Below the pieces are notes generated by a model. It was not told the origin of the DNA. It was given only the letters and a program-made list of their open reading frames with translations, and made no database searches. From the NCBI GenBank assembly GCA_964393605.1, contig CAYMUL010000020.1, positions 1 through 59,090 of the forward strand: DNA of 59,090 nt, read 5' to 3'. This DNA comes from CAYMUL01 sp964393605 (GTDB lineage Bacteria; Bacteroidota; Ignavibacteria; Ignavibacteriales; Ignavibacteriaceae). Both the position numbers and the translations under genes were made by a program. This document shows positions 16,348 through 24,452 of the stretch, piece by piece; the first letter of the stretch is position 1, and each line of letters starts with the position of its first letter.

Positions 16348-18828
16348 TTGAAAACTTTAGTGTTATTCTTTTTTGTTTGCCCACTGTATTTTGGACAACC
16401 ACAACCTGTTACGAATACTTTCAAAATAAGTGGTGATAATCCTTCGGGAAATTTTCTCCAAAAAAATCCTGAACTCTTTTTTAACGACTCTTCCTCTTTC
16501 ATCGTTACATGGGATGATTTCCGCACGGGACCAAAAACCTTCATGGCAGCGCAACTCAATGGCGATGGCTCTTCAGCATCAAATAATTTTAAAATTTCCG
16601 GTCGAGAAGATTTTAATTTCTTCGGTACAAATAAATTTTTTGTCCTCTCAACTTATGAATTTTACATTATGGAAACCGGATACGTCAATTATTACGGAGC
16701 GGTTCAAACTGCGGAGAATGTGATTGCGACTAATATCTCACTCGGGTATGCAACTATTCCCTGGTGCGGTACAGGCTGGCTCGGATATTCCCATTCTCTT
16801 ATAAAGAAGAATGATAAATTTTATTTTTATCTCAACAACAGCGGATATATTCAACACATCATTCTCGATTCGACGGGAAATACCGTTTCATTTATGGATG
16901 ATTCAATTTCCTTTGCCGGTTCACAGGCAATAGCTTCAACAAATGATAACCATAGTGCTTTGTTCTGGTTTGATGTAGATTTTTATACGCCCGACTATTC
17001 GAAAATTTTCGGAAGATTTTTAGATCCCTCCGATAATGTAATTGCGGACTCAATCCTCATATCTAATTTTAGTTTTCCTCTTTACATCCCTCTCGGCATG
17101 GATAATTTTTTCAAAGTTACCGCAACGACTAATAATAATTACCTTCTTTACTTTGCCACAGAAGATTCTTTTTATTATAGCTTAATCTCGAACGCCGGAA
17201 CAATACTTCAACCGATGGAAAAAGTTGCACTGAAACATGCGGGGAACAGCAATTCTTATGGACTTCAAAATTTTTCCGTCTCCTCTACTAATGATGGAAC
17301 ATTTGATCTGTTTCTAACGGTGCGAAGTCGAATCGGCACGGAATACAAATTTAATAATCACATAATTTCATTTACTACATCAGGAAATTATTTGGGAATT
17401 ACCGCAGAAGACACAACTTTCGGCGGAACGCTTCCAAAAAATATTTTTAAGAAAGGCGCGTCAAATTATTTTATTCCTATTGAATTGGATAAAGATATTT
17501 ATCTCGCATCGTTGAACAATTTTGTTATCACTCCCATTAGAAAAATCACAGACGATCAACCGGGAAGCAATGAAAACAACGGTAGAGTGATTGTTAAGGA
17601 TGCGAACAGCGCACTGGTAACATGGTACGATGAATCAAATTTCAACGGCAGATTAATCCAGCCGAATGGAAATTTTATCGGTGATGCCGTTATTCTCCCC
17701 TCAACAGATATACGATTCAAATCGGATGGCACTGCTTTCTCATTTTTATTGGTGAATGGAAAACTTGTAATTCATAGTTTGAATCAAACGCTGCAAGTAA
17801 CTCAAACCGATACGTTAAAAATCGCCAATCAAACCGAAACAGAAATAAAAGGTTATTACGCATACATGCCGGATGCAAATTCGTTGATACTTCTAATTTC
17901 GAAATATGACAAAGCGTTTCTGCTTTCTCTCGATTTAAGTTTGGCCGTGTCGAAAAAAAGAGATATAACTTTCGGATTCAATAATCCCAACATAAGAATT
18001 TATAAACGTAGCGAAAATGAATTTTATGTTTCGATTTATAACTTAATTCAAATATTCGATACACAACTTAATGAAGTGAGCGCAGTGAATCAGCTTGATG
18101 TCAATGAATATATCGGCAACGATGTTTTTGTAAAAGTTTATTATTTCTATCCGAACACAACTTCAAATTCAGGATATTTTGCAGATTTCATAAAGTTCGA
18201 CGGCACAATCGTAAAACAGAATTTAAAGCTTTTTGATTGGGGCAACAACGTCTACTACTCTTCAATTTACGAAGGTGTATTTGGAGTCAGCTATACACTT
18301 AATTCAATCGGGTTAAGATTAAAAAGTTACAACTCCAACGGAACGCAATTGATGTCAGAGTTTCCGCTCGAACAATTCACAAATATTTCTCACTTAGATT
18401 TTTCTTTCAGAAGATGGAACGATAATATCATATTTACATGGACTGACAACCGTGCGCAAAATTATGATGTTTGGGGAAAAATTTTCAGCGTGAGAAGTTT
18501 AGTTGATGCAAAGGATAATAAAACACTCGCCCTCAATAAATTTGAGTTGATGCAGAATTACCCCAATCCGTTCAATCCATCCACCAAAATAAAATTCACA
18601 ATACCTTCCCTCTCCCTTCGGGAGAGGGTGTCCGAAGGACGGGTGAGGGTAACCTTAAAAGTCTTCGATATCCTCGGACGTGAAGTTGCAACTCTTGTTG
18701 ATGAAGAAAAACCTGCTGGGGAGTACGAGGTTGAATTCGATGCATCATTACTTCCAAGTGGAATTTATTTTTATCGATTGCAATCAGGTGAGCTTGTGCA
18801 AGAAAAGAAAATGATTCTTTTAAAATAG
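16348..18828 (+). CDS. Large secreted T9SS cargo protein, unknown function
   Basis: About 826 residues from the TTG at 16348, with a signal peptide ending at YFGQ. The body is beta-rich with repeated blade-like units containing ITDD.PGSNENN.RV..KDANSALVTWYDE and WNDNIIFTWTDNRAQNYDVWGKIFS. These resemble the D-x-R-x2-x-D-(V/I)-(Y/W) blades of FG-GAP-like or Kelch-like propellers used to compare recorded data, and suggest an adhesive or carbohydrate-binding surface protein. No catalytic motif is seen. The T9SS sorting domain (last ~90 residues) contains the 16-codon palindrome insert LSLRERVSEGRVR between IPS and VTLKVFDILG. First gene of the tandem T9SS cluster, with 12 bp to the next gene. 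Confidence 0.75.
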   Translation: MKTLVLFFFVCPLYFGQPQPVTNTFKISGDNPSGNFLQKNPELFFNDSSSFIVTWDDFRTGPKTFMAAQLNGDGSSASNNFKISGREDFNFFGTNKFFVLSTYEFYIMETGYVNYYGAVQTAENVIATNISLGYATIPWCGTGWLGYSHSLIKKNDKFYFYLNNSGYIQHIILDSTGNTVSFMDDSISFAGSQAIASTNDNHSALFWFDVDFYTPDYSKIFGRFLDPSDNVIADSILISNFSFPLYIPLGMDNFFKVTATTNNNYLLYFATEDSFYYSLISNAGTILQPMEKVALKHAGNSNSYGLQNFSVSSTNDGTFDLFLTVRSRIGTEYKFNNHIISFTTSGNYLGITAEDTTFGGTLPKNIFKKGASNYFIPIELDKDIYLASLNNFVITPIRKITDDQPGSNENNGRVIVKDANSALVTWYDESNFNGRLIQPNGNFIGDAVILPSTDIRFKSDGTAFSFLLVNGKLVIHSLNQTLQVTQTDTLKIANQTETEIKGYYAYMPDANSLILLISKYDKAFLLSLDLSLAVSKKRDITFGFNNPNIRIYKRSENEFYVSIYNLIQIFDTQLNEVSAVNQLDVNEYIGNDVFVKVYYFYPNTTSNSGYFADFIKFDGTIVKQNLKLFDWGNNVYYSSIYEGVFGVSYTLNSIGLRLKSYNSNGTQLMSEFPLEQFTNISHLDFSFRRWNDNIIFTWTDNRAQNYDVWGKIFSVRSLVDAKDNKTLALNKFELMQNYPNPFNPSTKIKFTIPSLSLRERVSEGRVRVTLKVFDILGREVATLVDEEKPAGEYEVEFDASLLPSGIYFYRLQSGELVQEKKMILLK
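18608..18654 (+). repeat. In-frame palindromic element (copy in T9SS gene 1)
   Basis: Hairpin CCCTCTCCC-TTC-GGGAGAGGG followed by a spacer containing TCCGAAGGA and then GGGTGAGGG at the end. It is read in frame as LSLRERVSEGRVRV within the sorting domain. The same architecture (hairpin, then outer GGTGAGG) recurs in the Mod gene and next to the DUF559 gene. Confidence 0.85.
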
Positions 18829-18840
18829 AGGAGTGAAATA

Positions 18841-20106
18841 ATGAATAAAAGAAAATATTTGTTGCTCTTCATTCTTCTCAGTTCTACTAATTTATATAGC
18901 CAGAATTTTTGGCAACAAACCAACGGACCTTCAGGTGTGAGAGTTACTCGTCTCGCCACGAATATGCGAGGAGATATCTTTGCGGGAACGGCTGGAGCCG
19001 GCGTATTTCGTTCCTCCGATCGAGGTGATTCATGGATGCCGATTAACAATGGTTTGATTGATACAATTATCTTGTCGCTTGCAATAAACTCAACGGGAAA
19101 TATTTATGCCGGAGTTTCTCAAGGCGGCTCTTCAGGAAGAATCTATAAATCAACCGATACCGGAAATAGCTGGACAAATATTTATAATGGGTTGGCTGTT
19201 CTATCTCTCGCGACAAATGCAGATAATCATATTTTTGCGGGTATCTCCGAAAGTGGAGTATATCGTTCTACGGATGAAGGTAATAGTTGGATACACATTA
19301 ACGCCGGAATGACAATTGCGGATGTTCAATCATTAGTTATAAATTCAGTCGGGCATGTTTTTGCAGTCGTTAATATGTCCGGAGTCTACCGTTCGACGAA
19401 TAACGGAGATAGCTGGACATTGCTAAACGAAGGTATAACTACTAACAATGTTTTGGCGATTGCATTAGGCGCGAACGAAAATATTTTTGTCGGAACTTTT
19501 CAGTCGGGCGTTTTTCATTCTTCGGATAATGGAAATCATTGGGAACAAACTAGTTTGACAAATAGCTATGTGCGTAGTATTGCAATAAATTCGAGTGGAC
19601 ATATTTTTGCAGGAACATCCGTTGAAGGAGTCTTTCGTTCAACCGATAATGGGAGCACTTGGAACAATATCAATTCGGGCTTGACTGATAAACATGTTTA
19701 TTCGTTACTAATAAATTCTGAAGGAATCATATATGCAGGGACAGATAGCGGCGGTATTTTCAGAAGCATCAATTCAACAACATCTTTCGATGAGCATAAT
19801 AGCAGTATAATTTCAGATTTCAAATTAGAACAAAACTACCCCAACCCGTTCAATCCATCCACCAAAATAAAATTCACAATACCTTCCCTCTCCCTTCGGG
19901 AGAGGGTGTCCGAAGGACGGGTGAGGGTAACCTTAAAAGTCTTCGACATACTCGGACGCGAAGTTGCAATACTTGTTGATGAAGAAAAATCTGCCGGAGT
20001 GTACGAGGTTAAATTTGATGCTTCACTACTTCCGAGTGGAATTTATTTTTATCGATTGCAATCAGGTGAGTTTGTGCAGTCGAAGAAGATGATTTTTTTA
20101 AAATGA
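18841..20106 (+). CDS. Secreted beta-propeller (BNR/Ycf48-like repeats) with T9SS sorting domain
   Basis: 421 residues, ATG preceded by GAGGAGTGAAATA. The signal peptide ends at LYSQ. Seven or so repeats of ~40 residues of the form IFAGTxxGVFRSTDNGxSWxxINxGL follow, with the Asp-box S-x-D-x-G-x-(S/T)-W recognisable in most. These fold into a seven-bladed propeller of the sialidase/Ycf48 type, but the active-site Arg triad of sialidases is not evident, so a structural or ligand-binding role is likelier. The sorting domain is nearly identical in DNA to that of the preceding gene, including the palindrome insert. Confidence 0.85.
   Translation: MNKRKYLLLFILLSSTNLYSQNFWQQTNGPSGVRVTRLATNMRGDIFAGTAGAGVFRSSDRGDSWMPINNGLIDTIILSLAINSTGNIYAGVSQGGSSGRIYKSTDTGNSWTNIYNGLAVLSLATNADNHIFAGISESGVYRSTDEGNSWIHINAGMTIADVQSLVINSVGHVFAVVNMSGVYRSTNNGDSWTLLNEGITTNNVLAIALGANENIFVGTFQSGVFHSSDNGNHWEQTSLTNSYVRSIAINSSGHIFAGTSVEGVFRSTDNGSTWNNINSGLTDKHVYSLLINSEGIIYAGTDSGGIFRSINSTTSFDEHNSSIISDFKLEQNYPNPFNPSTKIKFTIPSLSLRERVSEGRVRVTLKVFDILGREVAILVDEEKSAGVYEVKFDASLLPSGIYFYRLQSGEFVQSKKMIFLK
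19886..19932 (+). repeat. In-frame palindromic element (copy in T9SS gene 2)
   Basis: Same 47-bp sequence as the copy in the preceding gene: hairpin with TTC loop, TCCGAAGGA spacer, GGGTGAGGG end. Flanking sorting-domain DNA is also almost the same, so this copy probably spread by duplication or gene conversion of the domain. Confidence 0.85.
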
Positions 20107-20119
20107 ATTTTTTTTTGCA

Positions 20120-21388
20120 ATGAAGGTATTTATAATATTTCTCCTTTTTGTCGGATCCAATTGCATTTTCGCTCAAAATTTTTTTCCGATGGAAATCAGT
20201 GATAATGTGTTGAGAAAGCAAAAATTCGAAATAAAATCTCCACACTATAGCTCTACTTGGACAAAGCACCATATCTATACCGTTACATCACAAATAGCGT
20301 ACAACGATTTAACGTTTTATAAATTCGCAGCGAATAATAACGATTATAAATTAATTGATACAAGTTGCTACTATTCATACGATTCGGTCACACAAAAACT
20401 ATATATTAAAATACCTGATGTTATAGAACCTAAAATGATTGCAGACTTCAACATCCCATATGATTCTGTATTTGAAACATATCTTTTGAAAACTCCACAA
20501 TTGGTTCGTTGCATGGGAACGAGTTATCAAAAAATTGGCGATGATACTTTGCTAACATGGACAATGAGGTATTTACATCCCACTAGCTGTTTTTACGCAA
20601 GTTTCACCGATAAAATAGGATTGAGTAATTACTATCATTTTAGAAGTATCGGAGCTGATGTAGGAGAGAGAATAATAGATACTGTCGTATCGCTATCTAC
20701 TTCTGTATATCAACATAATATACCATATCTCCAAATTGATACTGTGTATCCTATTTTTGATAGACCAATTAATACGTTTCCATTCATGCTTTTTTCGAAT
20801 TACATTTCAAATTTTTCGAATACGATTTACAAATTTATCGTGGAATTACAGGTTACTAGAAATGATTCTATTATTTATTCTGAAGAGAAAAATTTTACTG
20901 AAGGAAGAATACAAATCAGTTTCCTCGATTCGTTATTGCACATAAATGATATTATTCAATTACGCGCTGTTGCAAAGGACAGTTCGTACCTACTGAACGT
21001 AGCTTACAAACCGGATGTTGGTGTGTTTAAAATTAAAGTTCTTCCTAAACTTACTGATAACGAGGATAATAGTAGTGAGGTCAAATTTAATTTATACCAA
21101 AATTATCCCAACCCATTTAATCCCTTCACTAAAATAAAATTTACAATACCGAGTAACGGAATGGGTCATACTTCGAATTCGCTCGGTACTCATGACCCGT
21201 CTTTAAATGTGTCGTTGAAAATCTATGATATTCTCGGGAATGAAGTTGCAATCTTAGTGAATGAAGAGAGGCGACCCGGCGAATATGAAATTGAATTTAA
21301 TGCCGAGAATCTTCCTGGCGGAGTATATTTTTACCAAATTAGATTCGGTAATTTTTTCCAAACAAAAAAATTAATTTTGATGAAATGA
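20120..21388 (+). CDS. Secreted T9SS cargo protein, unknown
   Basis: 422 residues with a signal peptide (MKVFIIFLLFVGSNCIFAQ). The middle (about 25-315) is beta-rich, with no recognised motif; it has repeated YDSVxxKLYIKIPD-like strands and three cysteines. Its base composition is more AT-rich than the neighbours and the sequence is less repetitive. The sorting domain (YQNYPNPFNP ... IYDILGNEVAILVNEERRPG ... LPGGVYFYQI ... KKLILMK) differs from the cluster's shared version and carries a different palindrome (GGGTCAT...ATGACCC) at the same loop. The stop overlaps the next start by 4 bp (ATGA), so the two genes are coupled. Confidence 0.7.
   Translation: MKVFIIFLLFVGSNCIFAQNFFPMEISDNVLRKQKFEIKSPHYSSTWTKHHIYTVTSQIAYNDLTFYKFAANNNDYKLIDTSCYYSYDSVTQKLYIKIPDVIEPKMIADFNIPYDSVFETYLLKTPQLVRCMGTSYQKIGDDTLLTWTMRYLHPTSCFYASFTDKIGLSNYYHFRSIGADVGERIIDTVVSLSTSVYQHNIPYLQIDTVYPIFDRPINTFPFMLFSNYISNFSNTIYKFIVELQVTRNDSIIYSEEKNFTEGRIQISFLDSLLHINDIIQLRAVAKDSSYLLNVAYKPDVGVFKIKVLPKLTDNEDNSSEVKFNLYQNYPNPFNPFTKIKFTIPSNGMGHTSNSLGTHDPSLNVSLKIYDILGNEVAILVNEERRPGEYEIEFNAENLPGGVYFYQIRFGNFFQTKKLILMK
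21155..21201 (+). repeat. In-frame palindrome of a second family in a T9SS sorting domain
   Basis: GGAATGGGTCAT and ATGACCCGTC form an inverted repeat around a 22-nt loop, read as NGMGHTSNSLGTHDPS between TIPS and VSLKIYDILG. It is unrelated in sequence to the CCCTCTCC family but sits at the same place in the domain. Confidence 0.7.
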
Positions 21389-22650
21389 TTCGCATTCTCA
21401 TTGACGCTGTGTTCATTTTTTTAATTATTACCTTCGAATTATTTGCACAACAAACAAAATACTACGACGTATTTAAGAAGGATACTTTATATTATTTTTT
21501 ATCGAACAAAGGAATTGAAATACTCTCCCGGCGAAATAATTCAAGTCCCTTCTATTTAATAAAAACAATTCCGAAAACTATTTCTGGCAGCTATGATTGG
21601 GCATTTAATCAGAAATATTTACTCTTACGGGTTAGCGACTCCTTATTTCTCTATGACCTTTTTGATGACTTGAATTTAATTTTAAAGAACAAAAAAGGAG
21701 TTTCTTTCACAAAAATTTATGGATGGGGTGAAAGTTTTTTAGTGAATAAATCAAATTCATTTCTGATACTACAAAACAATCATGGAACTATGCAAGAAGT
21801 AATTGATAGTACGTTCAATGTAGTTTCTTCATCCGATATCTTTATTCATCCCTTTATCGTAAAAAACGGAAGAGAAATTTATAAATATGTTGAATTCTTC
21901 GGACTCTATTACATTTACTTTATGTCGGCAAGTACTGACCCAGGTTTGGTGTTTATTGTACCACTAGGTAATGATAGGTTGCTATACCATATTTTTGTTC
22001 CTGACCCTTGGGGTTTACCTATTTATATGAATTTGAGAATTAGAAAATTAATTCCTCCAAATTTTCCAATGATTTTCGATAAAGGAGATTGGGGCAATAT
22101 CCACCACAACATCGGAAAAGCTTTTGAAGCCTCTTTCAAATACATTCATTATAGAGATGACTCTAATCTATTTACAATTCTTGATCAAGATGAAAGAAAA
22201 TATATTCAGTATAGTTTAGGTACTTCTAAGTATAGAATCGTTGACTCTTACATCTTCAAACTTGATTCGGTAATTTCATATTCAGATACATATCCTATCA
22301 ATTTTCAAATAATTACGCATGCGTTATCCGAAGTAGAATACGGAAATGAAAATAAGTTAATTTTTTCTCTCTCTCAAAATTACCCCAATCCGTTCAATCC
22401 ATCCACCAAAATAAAATTCACAATACCTTCCCTCTCCCTTTGGGAGAGGGTGTCCGAAGGACGGGTGAGGGTAACCTTAAAAGTCTTCGATATCCTCGGA
22501 CGTGAAGTTGCAATACTTGTTGATGAAGAAAAACCTGCCGGAGAGTACGAAGTTGAATTTGATGCTTCACTACTTCCGAGTGGAATTTATTTTTACCGAT
22601 TGCAATCAGGTGAGCTTGTGCAAGAAAAGAAAATGATTTTGTTAAGATGA
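21385..22650 (+). CDS. Secreted T9SS cargo protein, unknown
   Basis: 421 residues, overlapping the previous gene by 4 bp. The signal peptide is MIRILIDAVFIFLIITFELFAQ. The body (about 23-325) contains many aromatic residues and short strands (KDTLYYFLSNKGIEILSRR; LLLRVSDSLFLYDLFDDL) resembling an irregular propeller; no catalytic motif is recognised. The sorting domain is the shared cluster version with the CCCTCTCC palindrome, here with a TTT loop (LSLWERVSEGRVRV). Co-expression with the preceding gene is likely from the overlap, perhaps as a pair of surface partners. Confidence 0.7.
   Translation: MIRILIDAVFIFLIITFELFAQQTKYYDVFKKDTLYYFLSNKGIEILSRRNNSSPFYLIKTIPKTISGSYDWAFNQKYLLLRVSDSLFLYDLFDDLNLILKNKKGVSFTKIYGWGESFLVNKSNSFLILQNNHGTMQEVIDSTFNVVSSSDIFIHPFIVKNGREIYKYVEFFGLYYIYFMSASTDPGLVFIVPLGNDRLLYHIFVPDPWGLPIYMNLRIRKLIPPNFPMIFDKGDWGNIHHNIGKAFEASFKYIHYRDDSNLFTILDQDERKYIQYSLGTSKYRIVDSYIFKLDSVISYSDTYPINFQIITHALSEVEYGNENKLIFSLSQNYPNPFNPSTKIKFTIPSLSLWERVSEGRVRVTLKVFDILGREVAILVDEEKPAGEYEVEFDASLLPSGIYFYRLQSGELVQEKKMILLR
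22430..22476 (+). repeat. In-frame palindromic element (copy in T9SS gene 4)
   Basis: CCCTCTCCC-TTT-GGGAGAGGG, TCCGAAGGA spacer and GGGTGAGGG end, in the same frame and place as the copies at 18608 and 19886. It differs from them by one base in the hairpin loop (C to T), which changes Arg to Trp in the protein. Confidence 0.85.
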
Positions 22651-22825
22651 AAATATTTTAAAACCATAAAAACCATTTAACCTTTTTTAAGATTGTGTGT
22701 CCAAGTTTCACAAATTCTGCTTTTAATTTTTTATAAAGATTTATGCAAAAAGCATTGAGTTATTTAAAATATTAATTCTATTTTCGAATCGAAGAATTTA
22801 AACGGAAAATTTATAACGAAAACTT

Positions 22826-24412
22826 GTGACTAAAATTTTTATTTCAACTTTCATTTTTATACTTATTATCTCCGCTGCAACTTACGCGCAAAACCCCGGC
22901 GATTCGGTTTTCGCTTCCATTAAAGTTCATACAATCAACATAAACTTTTCTCAGCCGAATTATTGGGATTCACTGCTCTACTACTACAACCAAGGTGAAG
23001 AGCAATACATCTCCGCAAACATTACCGTGAACGGAAGCGCAATGAATAATGTCGGTGTTCGTTTCAAAGGCAATTCATCATTTTCTCATCCTAACAATAA
23101 AAAATCTTTTCGTCTTAGTTTTGATGAATATATCGATGATCAAACATGGAACGGATTAAAAGGGATTCATTTAAATAATGCTTACGGCGACCCGACTTTT
23201 ATGCGGGAAAAAGTTCATCTCGATTTTTGCCGCGATGCCGGCATTGCCGCACCACGCTGCAACTACGCGAACGTCTATATCAACGATTCTCTCTTCGGAT
23301 TTTATACCGTCATCGAGCATGTGAACAAAACTTTTCTTTCTTCACGATTCGGAAATAACGATGGAGATCTTTTCAAAGCCGTTGATGCATTCGAAGGAGT
23401 TCAAGCCGCTTCCGATTTCAGATGGTTCACCAGCGTACCCGATTCTTATTACACCAGATACGATCTAAAGAACAATTCTTCAACTACTGCGTGGAATAAT
23501 TTGATCAACTTGCTCGATACGTTGCACAATCACTCGAACGTTGAACAACTTCTTCCCCAAAAAATAAATTTACCTGCATACTATAAAGCTATTGCCACCG
23601 ATTTACTTTTTGCAAATTTAGATTCTTACAACAACAGCGGAAGAAATTTTTATTTTTACTTTAACGAAAGTTCGGGAAAAATGGAGTGGATTGTTTGGGA
23701 TGTCGGATTGAGCTTCGGTTGTTACAGCGGCGGAGTTTCTAACTTCGAAAACTTGAACATCGCGTATCTTTTAAGTTCAACTTATCGTCCTTTGAGCGGA
23801 AAAATTTTTGCAAATGCAACTTTGAAGAATGAATATCTTTACACTTGTTGTCAAATTTTCAATTCACATTTTACCTCATCAAAGTTATTTGCAAAGATTG
23901 ACTCAATTGCAAACATCATTCGCCCCTTTGTTTATGCCGATCCGCGCAAGCAGTACACTAACACACAATTTGAGACAAACATTTTTGCAGATTTAAATAT
24001 CAGCGGCGTTGCGGGAACGAATAGAATTCCCGGATTGAAATCATTTATTACTTCAAGAATTAACAGCGTTCAAACACAGTTAAATAATTTAGGAATCAAC
24101 TGCACAAGTGATTTTGAAAATGAAAAAATTGTTGCAGACAAATTTGATCTTTATCAAAATTATCCAAATCCTTTTAACCCGGTAACGAAGATCAAGTTTT
24201 CAGTTCCCGCCGGCGAAGTAACACGCCACGTCGTGTCTTTACGGGTGTTTGACATTCTCGGTGTAGAAGTTGCAACTCTTGTTGATGAAGAAAAATCTTA
24301 TGGCGAGTATGAAGTAGAATTCGATGCATCGTTTCTTCAATCCGGAATATATTTCTACCATTTTGCTGCCGGTAATTTCAATGCGACGAAGAAAATGATA
24401 TTTTTAAAATAA
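22826..24412 (+). CDS. Secreted CotH-family kinase-like protein with T9SS sorting domain
   Basis: 528 residues with a GTG start. The signal peptide ends at ATYAQ. Residues about 35-400 match the CotH fold: VGVRFKGNSSFSHPNNKKSFRLSFDEY (CotH N-terminal RxKGNS motif), GLKGIHLNNAYGDPTFMREKVHLDFCRDAGI, NVYINDSLFGFYTVIEHVNKTFLSSRFG, NLDSYNNSGRNFYFYF and WIVWDVGLSFG (metal-binding Asp). CotH proteins are atypical surface or spore-coat protein kinases, and such secreted forms occur with lamin-tail and DUF4956 genes, both found 10 kb away. The sorting domain carries a third kind of palindrome, ACACGCCACGTCGTGT, at the usual loop. Confidence 0.88.
   Translation: MTKIFISTFIFILIISAATYAQNPGDSVFASIKVHTININFSQPNYWDSLLYYYNQGEEQYISANITVNGSAMNNVGVRFKGNSSFSHPNNKKSFRLSFDEYIDDQTWNGLKGIHLNNAYGDPTFMREKVHLDFCRDAGIAAPRCNYANVYINDSLFGFYTVIEHVNKTFLSSRFGNNDGDLFKAVDAFEGVQAASDFRWFTSVPDSYYTRYDLKNNSSTTAWNNLINLLDTLHNHSNVEQLLPQKINLPAYYKAIATDLLFANLDSYNNSGRNFYFYFNESSGKMEWIVWDVGLSFGCYSGGVSNFENLNIAYLLSSTYRPLSGKIFANATLKNEYLYTCCQIFNSHFTSSKLFAKIDSIANIIRPFVYADPRKQYTNTQFETNIFADLNISGVAGTNRIPGLKSFITSRINSVQTQLNNLGINCTSDFENEKIVADKFDLYQNYPNPFNPVTKIKFSVPAGEVTRHVVSLRVFDILGVEVATLVDEEKSYGEYEVEFDASFLQSGIYFYHFAAGNFNATKKMIFLK
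24218..24242 (+). repeat. In-frame palindrome of a third family (ACACGCC...GTGT) in a T9SS sorting domain
   Basis: AACACGCCACGTCGTGTCTT read as VTRHVVSL directly before RVFDILG. It is related in form to the GACACGCCG-CGGCGTGTC copy at 57207, also next to a VYDILG sorting-domain segment. Confidence 0.65.
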
Positions 24413-24452
24413 TTTTTTATAAAGATTTTTATAATACTTAAAGGAAGAAGAA

